Assembly: GCF_001544315.1 (NCBI RefSeq)
Contig: NZ_BCQG01000008.1
Span: 1 to 64,000, forward strand
Direction: 5' to 3'
Source of the DNA: Geobacillus jurassicus NBRC 107829
GTDB taxonomy: Bacteria; Bacillota; Bacilli; Bacillales; Anoxybacillaceae
Length of the DNA stretch: 64,000 nucleotides
The translations under genes were made by a program, and so were the position numbers. The notes below the pieces were generated by a model. It had not been told where the DNA came from. It worked only from the letters and a program-made list of their open reading frames with translations, and did not search any database. Numbering within the stretch: the stretch's first letter is position 1; every line of letters starts with the position of its first letter. Positions 47,099 to 55,680 of the stretch are shown here, piece after piece.

Positions 47099-50000
47099 TC
47101 ATTCCGCCATCTGCTCGCGTTTGGCCGTCTGGAAGAAAAACGCCTCATACATCGCCGGAATGAACACAAGCGTCAATAACGTCGACGACGTCAGGCCGCC
47201 GATGACGGTGATCGCCAACCCTTTGGAAATCAAAGTGCCTGCTTCATTCGTCAGCGCAAGCGGAATGAGCGCTGTCACAGTCGCAAACGCCGTCATTAAA
47301 ATCGGCCGCAGCCGCGTTTTGCCTGCTTCAATGATAGCGCCCCGCACCGTCATCCGTTTTTGTTCGCGGTTTTGCCCGATTCGATCCACCAGCACGATCG
47401 CATTGGTCGTCACGATGCCAATCAACATCAACAAGCCGATCATAACGCTGATAGAGAGCGGCTCATCGGCCGCATATAAAGCGAACAGCGAACCGATGGG
47501 AACAAACAAAAGCGAAGATAAAATGATCAACGGCACCCGCACCTTGCCAAATGTAATCAGCATCATCAAATACACAAGCCCGATGGCCGCCGCCATGGCC
47601 ACACCAAGCTCGCGGAACGTCTGCACCGTCTCGTCGCTTCCGCCGCCCGTTTTCACTGTGACATGGGATGGAAGCTTCAAATCATTTACATGCTTGACGA
47701 CATCATTCGTTACTTTCTGGATGTTGTCACCGACAATTTTGGCGGATACGCGGGCAAACACTTTTCCGTCCAGCTTTTGAATGGACGTATACACTTGCGC
47801 CTCTTTCACTTCGGCGACAGCCGAAAGCGGAATCACTCCATTTCTCGTCACAATAGGAAGTTCTTTCAACTCATCGATCGATCCCAACGTTTCATCATAC
47901 GAAAGTTCAACTTGCTCCTCTTTGCCGCCGAGTTTCAGCGTCCCCACATCAACCGGTTTTGTCGCATCGGAAACCGTCCCGAGCAATTGCATGCCCGAAA
48001 CGCCATAGGCGGCCGCCTTTTGTGGATCAATGGCGACAATCACTTGTTTTTGCTTTTCCGTCAAGTTATTCGTCACGTCCTTGACATCATCGCGCTGCTT
48101 TAAATATGCCTCGACCTGTTTGGACGCCGTTTGGAGCGCCTCCAAATCGTTGGAATACAAGTCAATATTGACGTTATTGTTCGTCGGCGGCCCTCCGCTT
48201 GACATCTCTTGCACGCCCACTTTGGCCCCCGGCGCATGCCGGTCGGCGATGCGGCGCATCTCTTTTTCTAAAGCCTCCACCGTTTTGCTGGCATCGGCTC
48301 TATCTTTTAGCAAAATATAATAGCTTGCTTGATTGGACCGCTTCAAACCGGTGCGGAAATCGCGACTGCCGACCGCGGCGGTGACGCTGTCGACATCGCT
48401 TCGTTTTAAAAACATCTTCTCAAGCTCCAACGACACGTCATTCGTCTTGGCCACCGATGTGGAAGCCGGCAGTTCGATGCTGGCCACCAGCGTTTTCTGC
48501 TCTTCGTTCGGCAAAAACGTAAAGCCAAGGCGCGGCACAAGCGCCAATGAACCAGCCAGCAGCACGACCGACAACACAAAGACCATGGCTTTATGGTTGA
48601 GGGCCCATTCAATGATTCGGCCATACAAGCGCTGAAGCGCCCCTTCTTTTTCTTCCGGCGGGACGCGGCGGAACGAAAATTTCGCCAAAATCGGCACGAC
48701 CGTCACAGCCACCACTAAAGAAGCCAGAAGGGCAAACGTAATCGTCAAGGCAAATGGAAAGAAAAACTCCCCTGTAATGCCCCCGACGAGCCCTAGAGGC
48801 AAAAAGACGACAACCGTTGTCATCGTCGAAGACACAATGGCTTTGACAATTTCTTTCGTTGATTGTTCGACCAACTCATCGCTGATGCCTGTTTTCTCCC
48901 GACGGACGCGTCGGAAAATGTTTTCAATCACGACAATGCTGTCATCCACAACGCGGCCGACGGCGACCGCCATGCCGCCAAGCGTCATGACATTGAGCGT
49001 AATCTCCATGCGGTTGAGAAAAATGGCCGATACAAGCAATGAAAGCGGAATCGAAACAATGGCAATCACGGTCGCCCGGATGTTGCGCAAAAAGAGCAAT
49101 ACGGCCAACGAAGCGAACAGCGCCCCGAGCAGCCCTTCACGGACGAGCGATTCGACGGATTGTTTAATGCCTTCTGACGAATCAAACCCGATGGAATAAT
49201 TGAACTGGTCCTTATAGGAATTGAGCACTTTGATGACTTGGTCCGCCACTTCAATCGTATTGGCATCTTGTTTTTTCGTGACCGCCATCGACAGTGACGG
49301 TTTCAAATTATAACGGGTAAATTCGCTTTGCTCATTGACTTCTTCAATCGTTGCGATATCCCCCAACTTGACGTGCGTCACCCGTTGGAGTCCATTGGCC
49401 GCCGTAGGAACAGCCGCCGGAACCAGCTTCAAGTTTTTCAACTCATCAATGCTGCTCAATTTTTCTTCGACGCGAACGGGAATTTGCCACGCATCGGTTT
49501 GCAATGTTCCCGCCGGGAAAGCCAGCACCTTTTCATTGATTTGGTTTTTAATATCTGTCAATGTCAGCCCGGCCCGAGCCGCTTTTTCCCGGTCGACCGT
49601 GATCCGGATGAGGCGGTCGCTGTCTCCGCCGATCGAAACGGAGTTGACCCCGTCAATTTTATTCAGTTCCGGAACCACTTCGGTTTCGAGCAACGCTTGC
49701 AGATCCGTTCCGTTTTTGGCAAACAAAGAAATGTTGAAAACCGGGATCATGCCGAAGGAAAACCGGTTGACCTCCGTGTGCACGCCATCCGGCAATCCAG
49801 CCTCATCAATGATCGATTCAACCTGCCGCTCCATTTTCTCCATATCCGTACGAAACGGAAATTCAAGATTGATAACAGCCATTCCTTCGTAGGAAGAGCT
49901 CTGCATTTGCTTGAGCCCGTCAAGGGGCTTCAGTTTTTCCTCAAGCTTGGCCGTGACCTCCTCATTCATGTCTTGCGGAGAAGCTCCGGGATAGACCGCT

Positions 50001-50146
50001 TCAATCGACAACTGGGGAAATTCAATGTTCGGCAGCAAATCGACCTTCAAAGAAGAGAAGGAATACAGTCCTAAGAGCAAAAGCAAAAAGGAGCACACAA
50101 ACACGGCTGCCGCGTTTTTCAAACTGAACCTGGTCAAAAACGTCAT
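47099..50146 (-). CDS. RND family efflux transporter (AcrB/SwrC-like)
   Basis: A 1015-residue resistance-nodulation-division permease. It has the twofold layout: an N-terminal helix (AAAVFVCSFLLLLLGLYSF), a large extracytoplasmic loop, helices 2-6 with GGMAVAVGRVVDDSIVVIENIFRR (the conserved Asp residues for proton relay), then a second helix, second large loop and helices 8-12 (LIGIVTTNAIVLVDRIGQNREQ). B. subtilis SwrC (YerP), which exports surfactin and acriflavine, is the closest named relative I recall. No membrane-fusion gene is adjacent. The start is ATG 50146 behind GAGAGGTGG. Confidence 0.9.
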   Translation of the reverse strand: MTFLTRFSLKNAAAVFVCSFLLLLLGLYSFSSLKVDLLPNIEFPQLSIEAVYPGASPQDMNEEVTAKLEEKLKPLDGLKQMQSSSYEGMAVINLEFPFRTDMEKMERQVESIIDEAGLPDGVHTEVNRFSFGMIPVFNISLFAKNGTDLQALLETEVVPELNKIDGVNSVSIGGDSDRLIRITVDREKAARAGLTLTDIKNQINEKVLAFPAGTLQTDAWQIPVRVEEKLSSIDELKNLKLVPAAVPTAANGLQRVTHVKLGDIATIEEVNEQSEFTRYNLKPSLSMAVTKKQDANTIEVADQVIKVLNSYKDQFNYSIGFDSSEGIKQSVESLVREGLLGALFASLAVLLFLRNIRATVIAIVSIPLSLLVSAIFLNRMEITLNVMTLGGMAVAVGRVVDDSIVVIENIFRRVRREKTGISDELVEQSTKEIVKAIVSSTMTTVVVFLPLGLVGGITGEFFFPFALTITFALLASLVVAVTVVPILAKFSFRRVPPEEKEGALQRLYGRIIEWALNHKAMVFVLSVVLLAGSLALVPRLGFTFLPNEEQKTLVASIELPASTSVAKTNDVSLELEKMFLKRSDVDSVTAAVGSRDFRTGLKRSNQASYYILLKDRADASKTVEALEKEMRRIADRHAPGAKVGVQEMSSGGPPTNNNVNIDLYSNDLEALQTASKQVEAYLKQRDDVKDVTNNLTEKQKQVIVAIDPQKAAAYGVSGMQLLGTVSDATKPVDVGTLKLGGKEEQVELSYDETLGSIDELKELPIVTRNGVIPLSAVAEVKEAQVYTSIQKLDGKVFARVSAKIVGDNIQKVTNDVVKHVNDLKLPSHVTVKTGGGSDETVQTFRELGVAMAAAIGLVYLMMLITFGKVRVPLIILSSLLFVPIGSLFALYAADEPLSISVMIGLLMLIGIVTTNAIVLVDRIGQNREQKRMTVRGAIIEAGKTRLRPILMTAFATVTALIPLALTNEAGTLISKGLAITVIGGLTSSTLLTLVFIPAMYEAFFFQTAKREQMAE

Positions 50147-50170
50147 TGTGCCACCTCTCATCCCACGATT

Positions 50171-50209
50171 TTGACCAATCGGTCCAAGAGGATTGGACTG
50201 ACTGGTCAT
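50171..50209. promoter_or_regulatory. Twin TetR-type operator sites before the RND pump gene
   Basis: TTGACCAATCGGTCCAA (50171-50187) and the inverted copy ATTGGACTGACTGGTCAT (50192-50209) agree at 14 of 16 core positions (TGACCArTCrGTCCAA). Each is itself partly palindromic. They lie just downstream of a TTTTCA/TATCAT promoter on the minus strand, where a bound repressor would block transcription. Confidence 0.7.
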
Positions 50210-50259
50210 ACAAAACTACATTCTATGATACATGAAAATGGGAAAAATGAAAAGGCGAA

Positions 50260-50289
50260 GTTTAAAATGAAAATCGAACGGAAAAACTA
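50260..50289 (+). promoter_or_regulatory. SigF/SigG-type promoter of rsfA
   Basis: GTTTA (50260-50264) and GGAAAAACTA (50280-50289) are separated by 15 bases, close to the SigF consensus GYWTA-N15-GGNNANAWTR with one mismatch. A sigma-A-like TATAAT overlaps at 50288-50293. B. subtilis rsfA is made in the forespore under SigF. Confidence 0.6.
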
Positions 50290-50324
50290 TAATATCAACA
50301 TGACAATTTAATGAGGTGGACAAC

Positions 50325-50975
50325 ATGAAAACAAGACAGGATGCCTGGTCGCATGAAGAAGACGTACTGTTGGCTGAAACGGTGCTGCAATATATACGCG
50401 AAGGAAAAACGCAACTTGCCGCTTTTGAAGACGTTGGGAGACAACTGCACCGGACGGCAGCGGCATGCGGTTTCCGCTGGAACGCCGAGGTGCGCAAACG
50501 GCATCTCGACGCTATTGAACAAGCAAAAAAACAACGAAAAGAACGGAAACGAGCGTTGGAGATGATGAAAAAATGGCAGAAAGAAGCAGCCGCCATCGCC
50601 TTTCCCGCCCTTGATGACAGCAAAGCGGCTGAAGGGTCATCGCCATTTCTCCCGGCCGCCCCGCTGACGTTGGACCAATGCATTGCCTTTTTGCAAGCGC
50701 TGCGGCGCGATGCGGAACAGCTGGAAGCGGCGCGGCAAGAAAACGAACGGCTAAAGCTGGAGCGAGCCGAATGGGAGGCGCGCAACGAGCAATTGAGAAA
50801 AAAACTGCAACACCTTGAAGCGCGACAGTCGACTGTTCAAGAAGATTTCGAGGCGCTCGTCAAAATTATGGCCCGCGCCCGCCAGCTTGCCGCTGAAGAA
50901 GGAGACCGCCTCTCCCTCGCCCAGCTGCTTCTCGCTGAGGTTGGCGAACAAAGCGAACCGATGGCCCATTCATAG
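50325..50975 (+). CDS. rsfA: Prespore-specific transcription regulator RsfA family
   Basis: A 216-residue DNA-binding protein. The N-terminal Myb/SANT-like domain ([56 protein letters not shown]) is the hallmark of RsfA, followed by basic residues, a linker and a long coiled coil (about 125-175). RsfA tunes SigF-dependent genes in the forespore of B. subtilis; paralogues exist, so this could be another RsfA-type protein. The ATG at 50325 follows GAGGTG. It is divergent from the RND pump gene. Confidence 0.88.
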   Translation: MKTRQDAWSHEEDVLLAETVLQYIREGKTQLAAFEDVGRQLHRTAAACGFRWNAEVRKRHLDAIEQAKKQRKERKRALEMMKKWQKEAAAIAFPALDDSKAAEGSSPFLPAAPLTLDQCIAFLQALRRDAEQLEAARQENERLKLERAEWEARNEQLRKKLQHLEARQSTVQEDFEALVKIMARARQLAAEEGDRLSLAQLLLAEVGEQSEPMAHS

Positions 50976-50980
50976 CAACA

Positions 50981-51012
50981 AAAAGAGGCGTGCGGATGCA
51001 GCGCCTCTTGTT
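50981..51012. terminator. Bidirectional terminator between rsfA and tcdA
   Basis: AAGAGGCG (50983-50990) pairs with CGCCTCTT (51002-51009); A-rich left flank and TGTTT right flank serve both convergent genes. Confidence 0.75.
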
Positions 51013-51020
51013 TCAACCTC

Positions 51021-51782
51021 TTATTCGCCGACGCGGGCGATCGGAACGTCTTTTAACAATTGGTTGACGACGTAGGACGCCATGATCAATCCGGCGACCG
51101 ACGGCACAAAGGCATTTGAAGACGGCGGCATTTTCGCCTTGCGGATCGGCGAAGCGTCATTGCCAACGACTTGGCGGACGTCCTCGCGGATTTTCACCGG
51201 CTTCTCATCGGAAAAGACGACAGGAATGCCGCGGCGGATCCCTTCTTTGCGCAATTTGGCGCGAATCACTTTGGCGATTGGGTCGGTGTGCGTTTTCGAA
51301 ATATCCGCAATGCGGAACCGGGTCGGATCCATTTTGTTCGCCGCCCCCATGCTGGAGATGATCGGAATGCCGCGCTTGAGGCATTGTTTCATCAAATGCA
51401 CTTTGTACACAATCGTGTCGGACGCATCGATGACAAAATCCAAGTCATAGGCAAACAACTGCTCATACGTCTCTTCCGTATAAAACATTTGCAGCGCGAT
51501 GACATCGCATGCCGGGTTGATGTCCGCGATGCGTTCTTTCATGAGCTCCACTTTCGGACGGCCGATGGTCGAGAGCAACGCGTGGATTTGCCGGTTGATG
51601 TTCGTAATATCGACGTTGTCGCGATCGACAAGCACCAATCGGCCGATGCCCGAACGGGCGAGCGCCTCGACGGCGAACGACCCGACGCCGCCGATGCCAA
51701 GCACGGCGACCGTGGCGTTTTTTAATTTCTCAAGCCCCTCGGGGCCAATCGCCAGTTCATTGCGGGAAAATTGGTGCAGCAT
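51021..51782 (-). CDS. tcdA: tRNA threonylcarbamoyladenosine dehydratase
   Basis: E1-like enzyme that cyclises t6A37 of ANN-decoding tRNAs to ct6A using ATP. The 253-residue product has the nucleotide-binding GIGGVGSFAVEALARSG, the adenylation-site Arg in DRDNVDITNINRQIHA, and the family-specific DASDTIVYKVHLM. It is B. subtilis yrvM. I use ATG 51782, behind GGAGAGGAGAAC. It lies downstream of the 6S RNA gene and its terminator. Confidence 0.93.
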   Translation of the reverse strand: MLHQFSRNELAIGPEGLEKLKNATVAVLGIGGVGSFAVEALARSGIGRLVLVDRDNVDITNINRQIHALLSTIGRPKVELMKERIADINPACDVIALQMFYTEETYEQLFAYDLDFVIDASDTIVYKVHLMKQCLKRGIPIISSMGAANKMDPTRFRIADISKTHTDPIAKVIRAKLRKEGIRRGIPVVFSDEKPVKIREDVRQVVGNDASPIRKAKMPPSSNAFVPSVAGLIMASYVVNQLLKDVPIARVGE

Positions 51783-51883
51783 CGTTCTCCTCTCCGTTTG
51801 CTTCAAAATTGATGTTTATGCCGCTTTTTATCCTACCATCAAGACAGCCAAAGAGGCAACGGCATTTTGCTGGCAAAACAAAA

Positions 51884-51909
51884 CCCCTACGCGGCCATCC
51901 GCATAGGGG
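51884..51909 (-). terminator. Terminator of the 6S RNA gene
   Basis: CCCCTACGCGG (51884-51894) pairs with CCGCATAGGGG (51899-51909), with TTTTGTTTT following on the minus strand. Confidence 0.85.
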
Positions 51910-51917
51910 AAATGTTG

Positions 51918-52126
51918 TTGACTCCTTGATGTACGCCAGTCCCAATCGTGCCGTCGATGCCTTCGTTTTGAACCCGCTCTCCCATAGGTGGGTGCCCTGT
52001 TCCAAGGTTTGCGCTTCCCCTGTGACGAAGAGGCATGCGCGCCGCTTGGAAACTCCGGGCTCCCGGATCATTCACTGTTCGGTCAAAACGATCGGTGATT
52101 CGACGAACACATTAGGACGGTTTGTT
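51918..52126 (-). ncRNA. ssrSA: 6S RNA
   Basis: RNA polymerase-binding RNA that mimics an open promoter and stores sigma-A holoenzyme. The 5' end (GTCCTAATGTGTTCGTCG, minus) pairs with the 3' end (GGCGTACATCAAGGAG) as the closing stem, and the conserved 3' arm GGAACAGGGCACCCACCT is present. Length is about 200 bases. A TTCACA/TACAAT promoter and a strong terminator bracket it. In B. subtilis 6S-1 RNA lies in the same place, near aspS and yrvM. Ends are estimates. Confidence 0.9.
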
Positions 52127-52132
52127 GCTTTG

Positions 52133-52161
52133 ATTGTATCATATTTTTGAGCGTTTGTGAA
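52133..52161 (-). promoter_or_regulatory. Promoter of 6S RNA
   Basis: TTCACA (52161-52156) and TACAAT (52138-52133) with 17-base spacing on the minus strand, placing the start near 52126. Confidence 0.8.
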
Positions 52162-52191
52162 CACTTGCCGCCGATCTTTCCAGCAGCGCCA

Positions 52192-53964
52192 TTATTCTTT
52201 TTCCAGAAGCACGACCGCCAAGTGCAACTCCTCGAGCTGCTTGGCGCTGACCGGCCCCGGCGCTTCGGTAAGCAAGCAGCTCGCGCTCGCCGTTTTCGGA
52301 AACGCGATCGTATCGCGCAAGTTCGTGCGCCCAGCGAGCAACATCACAAGCCGGTCAAGCCCAAGCGCGATGCCGCCGTGCGGCGGAGTGCCGTACTCAA
52401 ACGCCTCAAGCAGGAAGCCGAACTGGCGGCGCGCCTCTTCCTCACTGAACCCTAAGGCGCGGAACATTTTTTCCTGCACGTCGCGCTCGAAAATGCGGAG
52501 CGAGCCGCCGCCAAGTTCATAACCGTTTAAGACGAGATCGTACGCCTGCGCGCGGACGGCGCTTGGGTTTGTCTCCAACAGCGGAATGTCATCCCGCACC
52601 GGCATTGTAAACGGATGGTGGGCGGCGTAATAGCGCCCTTCTTCTTCGTCGTATTCCAGCAGCGGCCAATCGGTCACCCATATAAACGCGAGCTTTGTTT
52701 CATCGATCAAGCTGAGCTCCTTGCCAAGCTTCAGCCGCAGCGCACCGAGCGCCGCGGCGACGACCGCTTTTTCGTCGGCGACAAACAAAAGCAAATCTCC
52801 GTCTTCTGCAGCGAGAACCCGACGCAGCGCCGCCTGTTCCTCATCGGTGAAAAACTTGGCGATCGGTCCTTTCAGCTCTTCGCCTTCCGCTTTCAGCCAA
52901 GCGAGCCCTTTCGCCCCGTAGCGTCCGGCAAATTCGCCTAAGGCGTCAATATCTTTGCGCGAATAACGGCTTGCAGCGCCTTTCGCGTTGATCGCCTTCA
53001 CTTGGCCTCCTTCTTTGACGGCGCGGGCGAACACTTGAAACGCTGAATCACGGACGATTTCCGACACGTCAACAAGTTCCAGGCCGAAGCGCACATCCGG
53101 TTTGTCCGAGCCGTAGCGGCTCATCGCCTCGTCATACGTGATGCGCGGAAACGGGCGCGGGATGTCGATCCCTTTTGCCGCTTTCACGACCGCAGCCATC
53201 ATCCGTTCGGTTAAATCGATAATATCCTCTTGTTCGATAAACGACATTTCGATGTCGATTTGCGTAAATTCCGGCTGGCGGTCAGCGCGCAAATCCTCGT
53301 CGCGGAAGCAACGGGCGATTTGGTAATACCGTTCCACGCCGCCGACCATCAGCAGCTGCTTAAAAATTTGCGGCGACTGCGGCAAGGCGTAAAATTCGCC
53401 CGGATGGACGCGGCTTGGCACTAAATAGTCGCGCGCCCCTTCCGGCGTGCTTTTTGTCAGCATCGGCGTCTCGACTTCCAAAAAGCGCTCGCCGTCCAAA
53501 AAATCGCGCACCGCCTTTGTGATCTTGTGCCGAAGAGCCAACGTTTGAAACATCACTGGGCGGCGCAAATCTAAATACCGGTATTTTAAGCGCACGTCTT
53601 CCGCTGCATCCGTGTCATCGGAAAGCGCAAACGGCGGTGTTTTTGCTTCATTGATGATCTCAATTCGTTCCGCCTGGATTTCAATTCGGCCGGTTGCGAT
53701 GTTCGGGTTGACCGTCTCCGGCGCGCGGGCGACAACCGTTCCTTCGACGCTCAGGACGTATTCGCTCCGCACGCGCTCCGCTGCCGCCAGCGCTTCAGCC
53801 GACACATCCGGGCTGGCGACGATTTGGACGATGCCCGTTCGGTCGCGCAAGTCGATGAAAATGAGCCCGCCTAAGTCGCGGCGCTTTTGCACCCAGCCTT
53901 TGAGCACGACACGCTCGCCGACGGCTGTTTCCGGCACTTCTCCGCAATAATACGTCCGTTCCAT
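52192..53964 (-). CDS. aspS: Aspartyl-tRNA synthetase
   Basis: Class IIb synthetase, 590 residues. The N-terminal OB-fold anticodon domain ([24 protein letters not shown]) is followed by the catalytic domain with motif 2 ([30 protein letters not shown]), the bacterial GAD insertion and motif 3 ([16 protein letters not shown]). ATG 53964 follows AAGGAGGAGTGAGC inside the hisS end, so both genes are translated from one T-box-controlled mRNA. Whether it is strictly Asp-specific or also charges tRNA-Asn cannot be judged from sequence. Confidence 0.97.
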   Translation of the reverse strand: MERTYYCGEVPETAVGERVVLKGWVQKRRDLGGLIFIDLRDRTGIVQIVASPDVSAEALAAAERVRSEYVLSVEGTVVARAPETVNPNIATGRIEIQAERIEIINEAKTPPFALSDDTDAAEDVRLKYRYLDLRRPVMFQTLALRHKITKAVRDFLDGERFLEVETPMLTKSTPEGARDYLVPSRVHPGEFYALPQSPQIFKQLLMVGGVERYYQIARCFRDEDLRADRQPEFTQIDIEMSFIEQEDIIDLTERMMAAVVKAAKGIDIPRPFPRITYDEAMSRYGSDKPDVRFGLELVDVSEIVRDSAFQVFARAVKEGGQVKAINAKGAASRYSRKDIDALGEFAGRYGAKGLAWLKAEGEELKGPIAKFFTDEEQAALRRVLAAEDGDLLLFVADEKAVVAAALGALRLKLGKELSLIDETKLAFIWVTDWPLLEYDEEEGRYYAAHHPFTMPVRDDIPLLETNPSAVRAQAYDLVLNGYELGGGSLRIFERDVQEKMFRALGFSEEEARRQFGFLLEAFEYGTPPHGGIALGLDRLVMLLAGRTNLRDTIAFPKTASASCLLTEAPGPVSAKQLEELHLAVVLLEKE

Positions 53965-53968
53965 TCGC

Positions 53969-55249
53969 TCACTCCTCCTTCCCGATTCGCTCAAGCAAAA
54001 AGCGCGTCAACTCGCCAAGCGGCACATTCATTTGCTCGCCGCTCGCCATATGTTTCACCGCCGCCTCCTGTCTTTCGAGCTCTTCATCGCCGATGATGGC
54101 GACAAACGACGCGCCAAGCCGGTCGGCGGCCTTCAGCTGCGCCTTCAGTTTTCGATCCAAATAATCTTGATCCACCCGCAATCCGGCGCGGCGCAATGCA
54201 TAGACGAGTCGGACCGCTTCGTCTTTCGCCCGCTCACCGACGGCGACGACATAGCAGTCAAGCCCTTTGTCCACCGGCAGTTCCACCCCTTCCGCATCAA
54301 GGGCGGCCAACAGCCGCTCGATGCTTAAGGCAAAGCCGATGCCCGGCGTCTCCGGACCGCCGATTTCTTGGACAAGCCCGTTGTAGCGCCCGCCGCCGCA
54401 CAGCGTCGCTGCCGCGCCGAACCCTTCCGCCTCGCTCATAATTTCAAACGTCGTATGGTTGTAATAATCGAGCCCGCGCACGAGGCGCGCATCGATGACA
54501 AACGGGATGCCAAGCGCCGTCAAGTATTGTTTGACTTTTTCAAAGTAAGCGCGCGATTCATCATTTAAATAATCTAAAATCGACGGCGCCGTCGCCATCA
54601 GCTCGTGATCGCGGTCTTTTTTGCAGTCGAGAATGCGGAGCGGATTCGTACGAAGCCGCATCTGACAGTCCGAGCACAGCTCGTGGATGCGGCTTGAAAA
54701 ATGACGGACAAGCGCCTCGCGGTGCGCCCGGCGGCTGTCAAGATCGCCTAAGCTGTTAATGACAAGCCGGACTCGTTGTAACCCGAGCGCCTCGTAAATA
54801 TGCATCGCCAGCGCCATCACTTCGGCGTCAATCGCCGGGTCGCTGCTGCCAAGCGCCTCAACGCCGAACTGGACGAACTGGCGGAACCGTCCTGCTTCCG
54901 GCCGCTCGTAGCGAAACATCGGTCCGCTGTAATACAATTTCAGCGGCTGGTTCGGGCTGCCGTACAACTTATGCTCGACAAACGCTCGAACGACCGGCGC
55001 CGTTCCTTCCGGGCGGAGCGTCAGCGCGCGGCCCCCTTTGTCTTCAAACGTGTACATTTCTTTTTGCACGATATCGGTTGTATCGCCGACACCGCGCAAA
55101 AAAAGCTCCGTATGCTCAAAAATCGGCGTCCGGATTTCCCGATACCCATACCGGCTGCAAAGGCTGCGGGCGACGCATTCGACGTATTGCCATTTTTCTG
55201 TGTCCCCCGGCAGCACATCTTGCGTCCCTCTTGGAATTTGAAAAGCCAT
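53969..55249 (-). CDS. hisS: Histidyl-tRNA synthetase
   Basis: Class IIa synthetase, 426 residues. Motifs seen are [13 protein letters not shown] at the N-terminus, motif 2 ([29 protein letters not shown]), the histidine-specific [15 protein letters not shown] and motif 3 ([12 protein letters not shown]), with a C-terminal anticodon-binding domain. The ATG at 55249 lies eight bases after AAAGGAGG. It is cotranscribed with aspS and preceded by a T-box leader. Confidence 0.97.
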   Translation of the reverse strand: MAFQIPRGTQDVLPGDTEKWQYVECVARSLCSRYGYREIRTPIFEHTELFLRGVGDTTDIVQKEMYTFEDKGGRALTLRPEGTAPVVRAFVEHKLYGSPNQPLKLYYSGPMFRYERPEAGRFRQFVQFGVEALGSSDPAIDAEVMALAMHIYEALGLQRVRLVINSLGDLDSRRAHREALVRHFSSRIHELCSDCQMRLRTNPLRILDCKKDRDHELMATAPSILDYLNDESRAYFEKVKQYLTALGIPFVIDARLVRGLDYYNHTTFEIMSEAEGFGAAATLCGGGRYNGLVQEIGGPETPGIGFALSIERLLAALDAEGVELPVDKGLDCYVVAVGERAKDEAVRLVYALRRAGLRVDQDYLDRKLKAQLKAADRLGASFVAIIGDEELERQEAAVKHMASGEQMNVPLGELTRFLLERIGKEE

Positions 55250-55259
55250 GCTCATCCTC

Positions 55260-55545
55260 CTTTGCCCAAAATAAAACGCCCTTGTCCCTGTCATCGATAG
55301 GGACGAGAGCGTCATTCCCGCGGTGCCACCCTAATTGAAGCCAATCCGGCTTCCGCTTGTTGCCATTAACGCATGGCACACGTTCCCCTTTACTGGCGCA
55401 AAGCGCGTTCAAAGGGAAACCTACGGAGTGTCTTTCGTTAAGCCATCATGGAGAAACGCTCGCAGCCTCAGGCGTTTCCTCTCTGGCCATGTGGGCCTTA
55501 ACTACTTCTCTCCATCATCGGTTGTTCCGTATGGAAAAATGTAAT
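55260..55545 (-). ncRNA. T-box leader of hisS-aspS with overlapping Asp/His specifier
   Basis: On the minus strand the leader has Stem I landmarks (AGTA; GAGGCTGCGAG apical region), a specifier loop reading GAAAGACACTCC, the T-box AGGGTGGCACCGCG (55332-55319) and a terminator stem (55314-55272) followed by TTTTATTTT. The loop contains GACAC (55432-55428), in which GAC (Asp) and CAC (His) overlap, fitting an operon of both synthetases. Confidence 0.93.
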
Positions 55546-55548
55546 TTT

Positions 55549-55578
55549 ATATTACGGAGAAAACCGGCCGTTTGTCAA
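55549..55578 (-). promoter_or_regulatory. Promoter of the hisS-aspS T-box transcript
   Basis: Perfect TTGACA (55578-55573) and TAATAT (55554-55549) with 18-base spacing on the minus strand, directly upstream of the T-box leader. Confidence 0.8.
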
Positions 55579-55593
55579 GTTGTCTCACCTTAT

Positions 55594-55676
55594 AAAAAAG
55601 AGAGCCGATTCATTGAACCATACCCCCAATGGCTCATGATGTCGAGCCATTGAGGGGGCAGTTCATCAGCTCTCTT
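55594..55676 (-). terminator. Large compound terminator after ahpF
   Basis: On the minus strand outer arms GAGAGC (55674-55669) and GCTCTC (55605-55600) enclose an inner stem in which CCCCCTCAATGGCTC pairs with GAGCCATTGGGGG; TTTTTT follows. The whole structure is about 75 bases, far larger than a usual terminator. Confidence 0.8.
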
Positions 55677-55680
55677 AATC

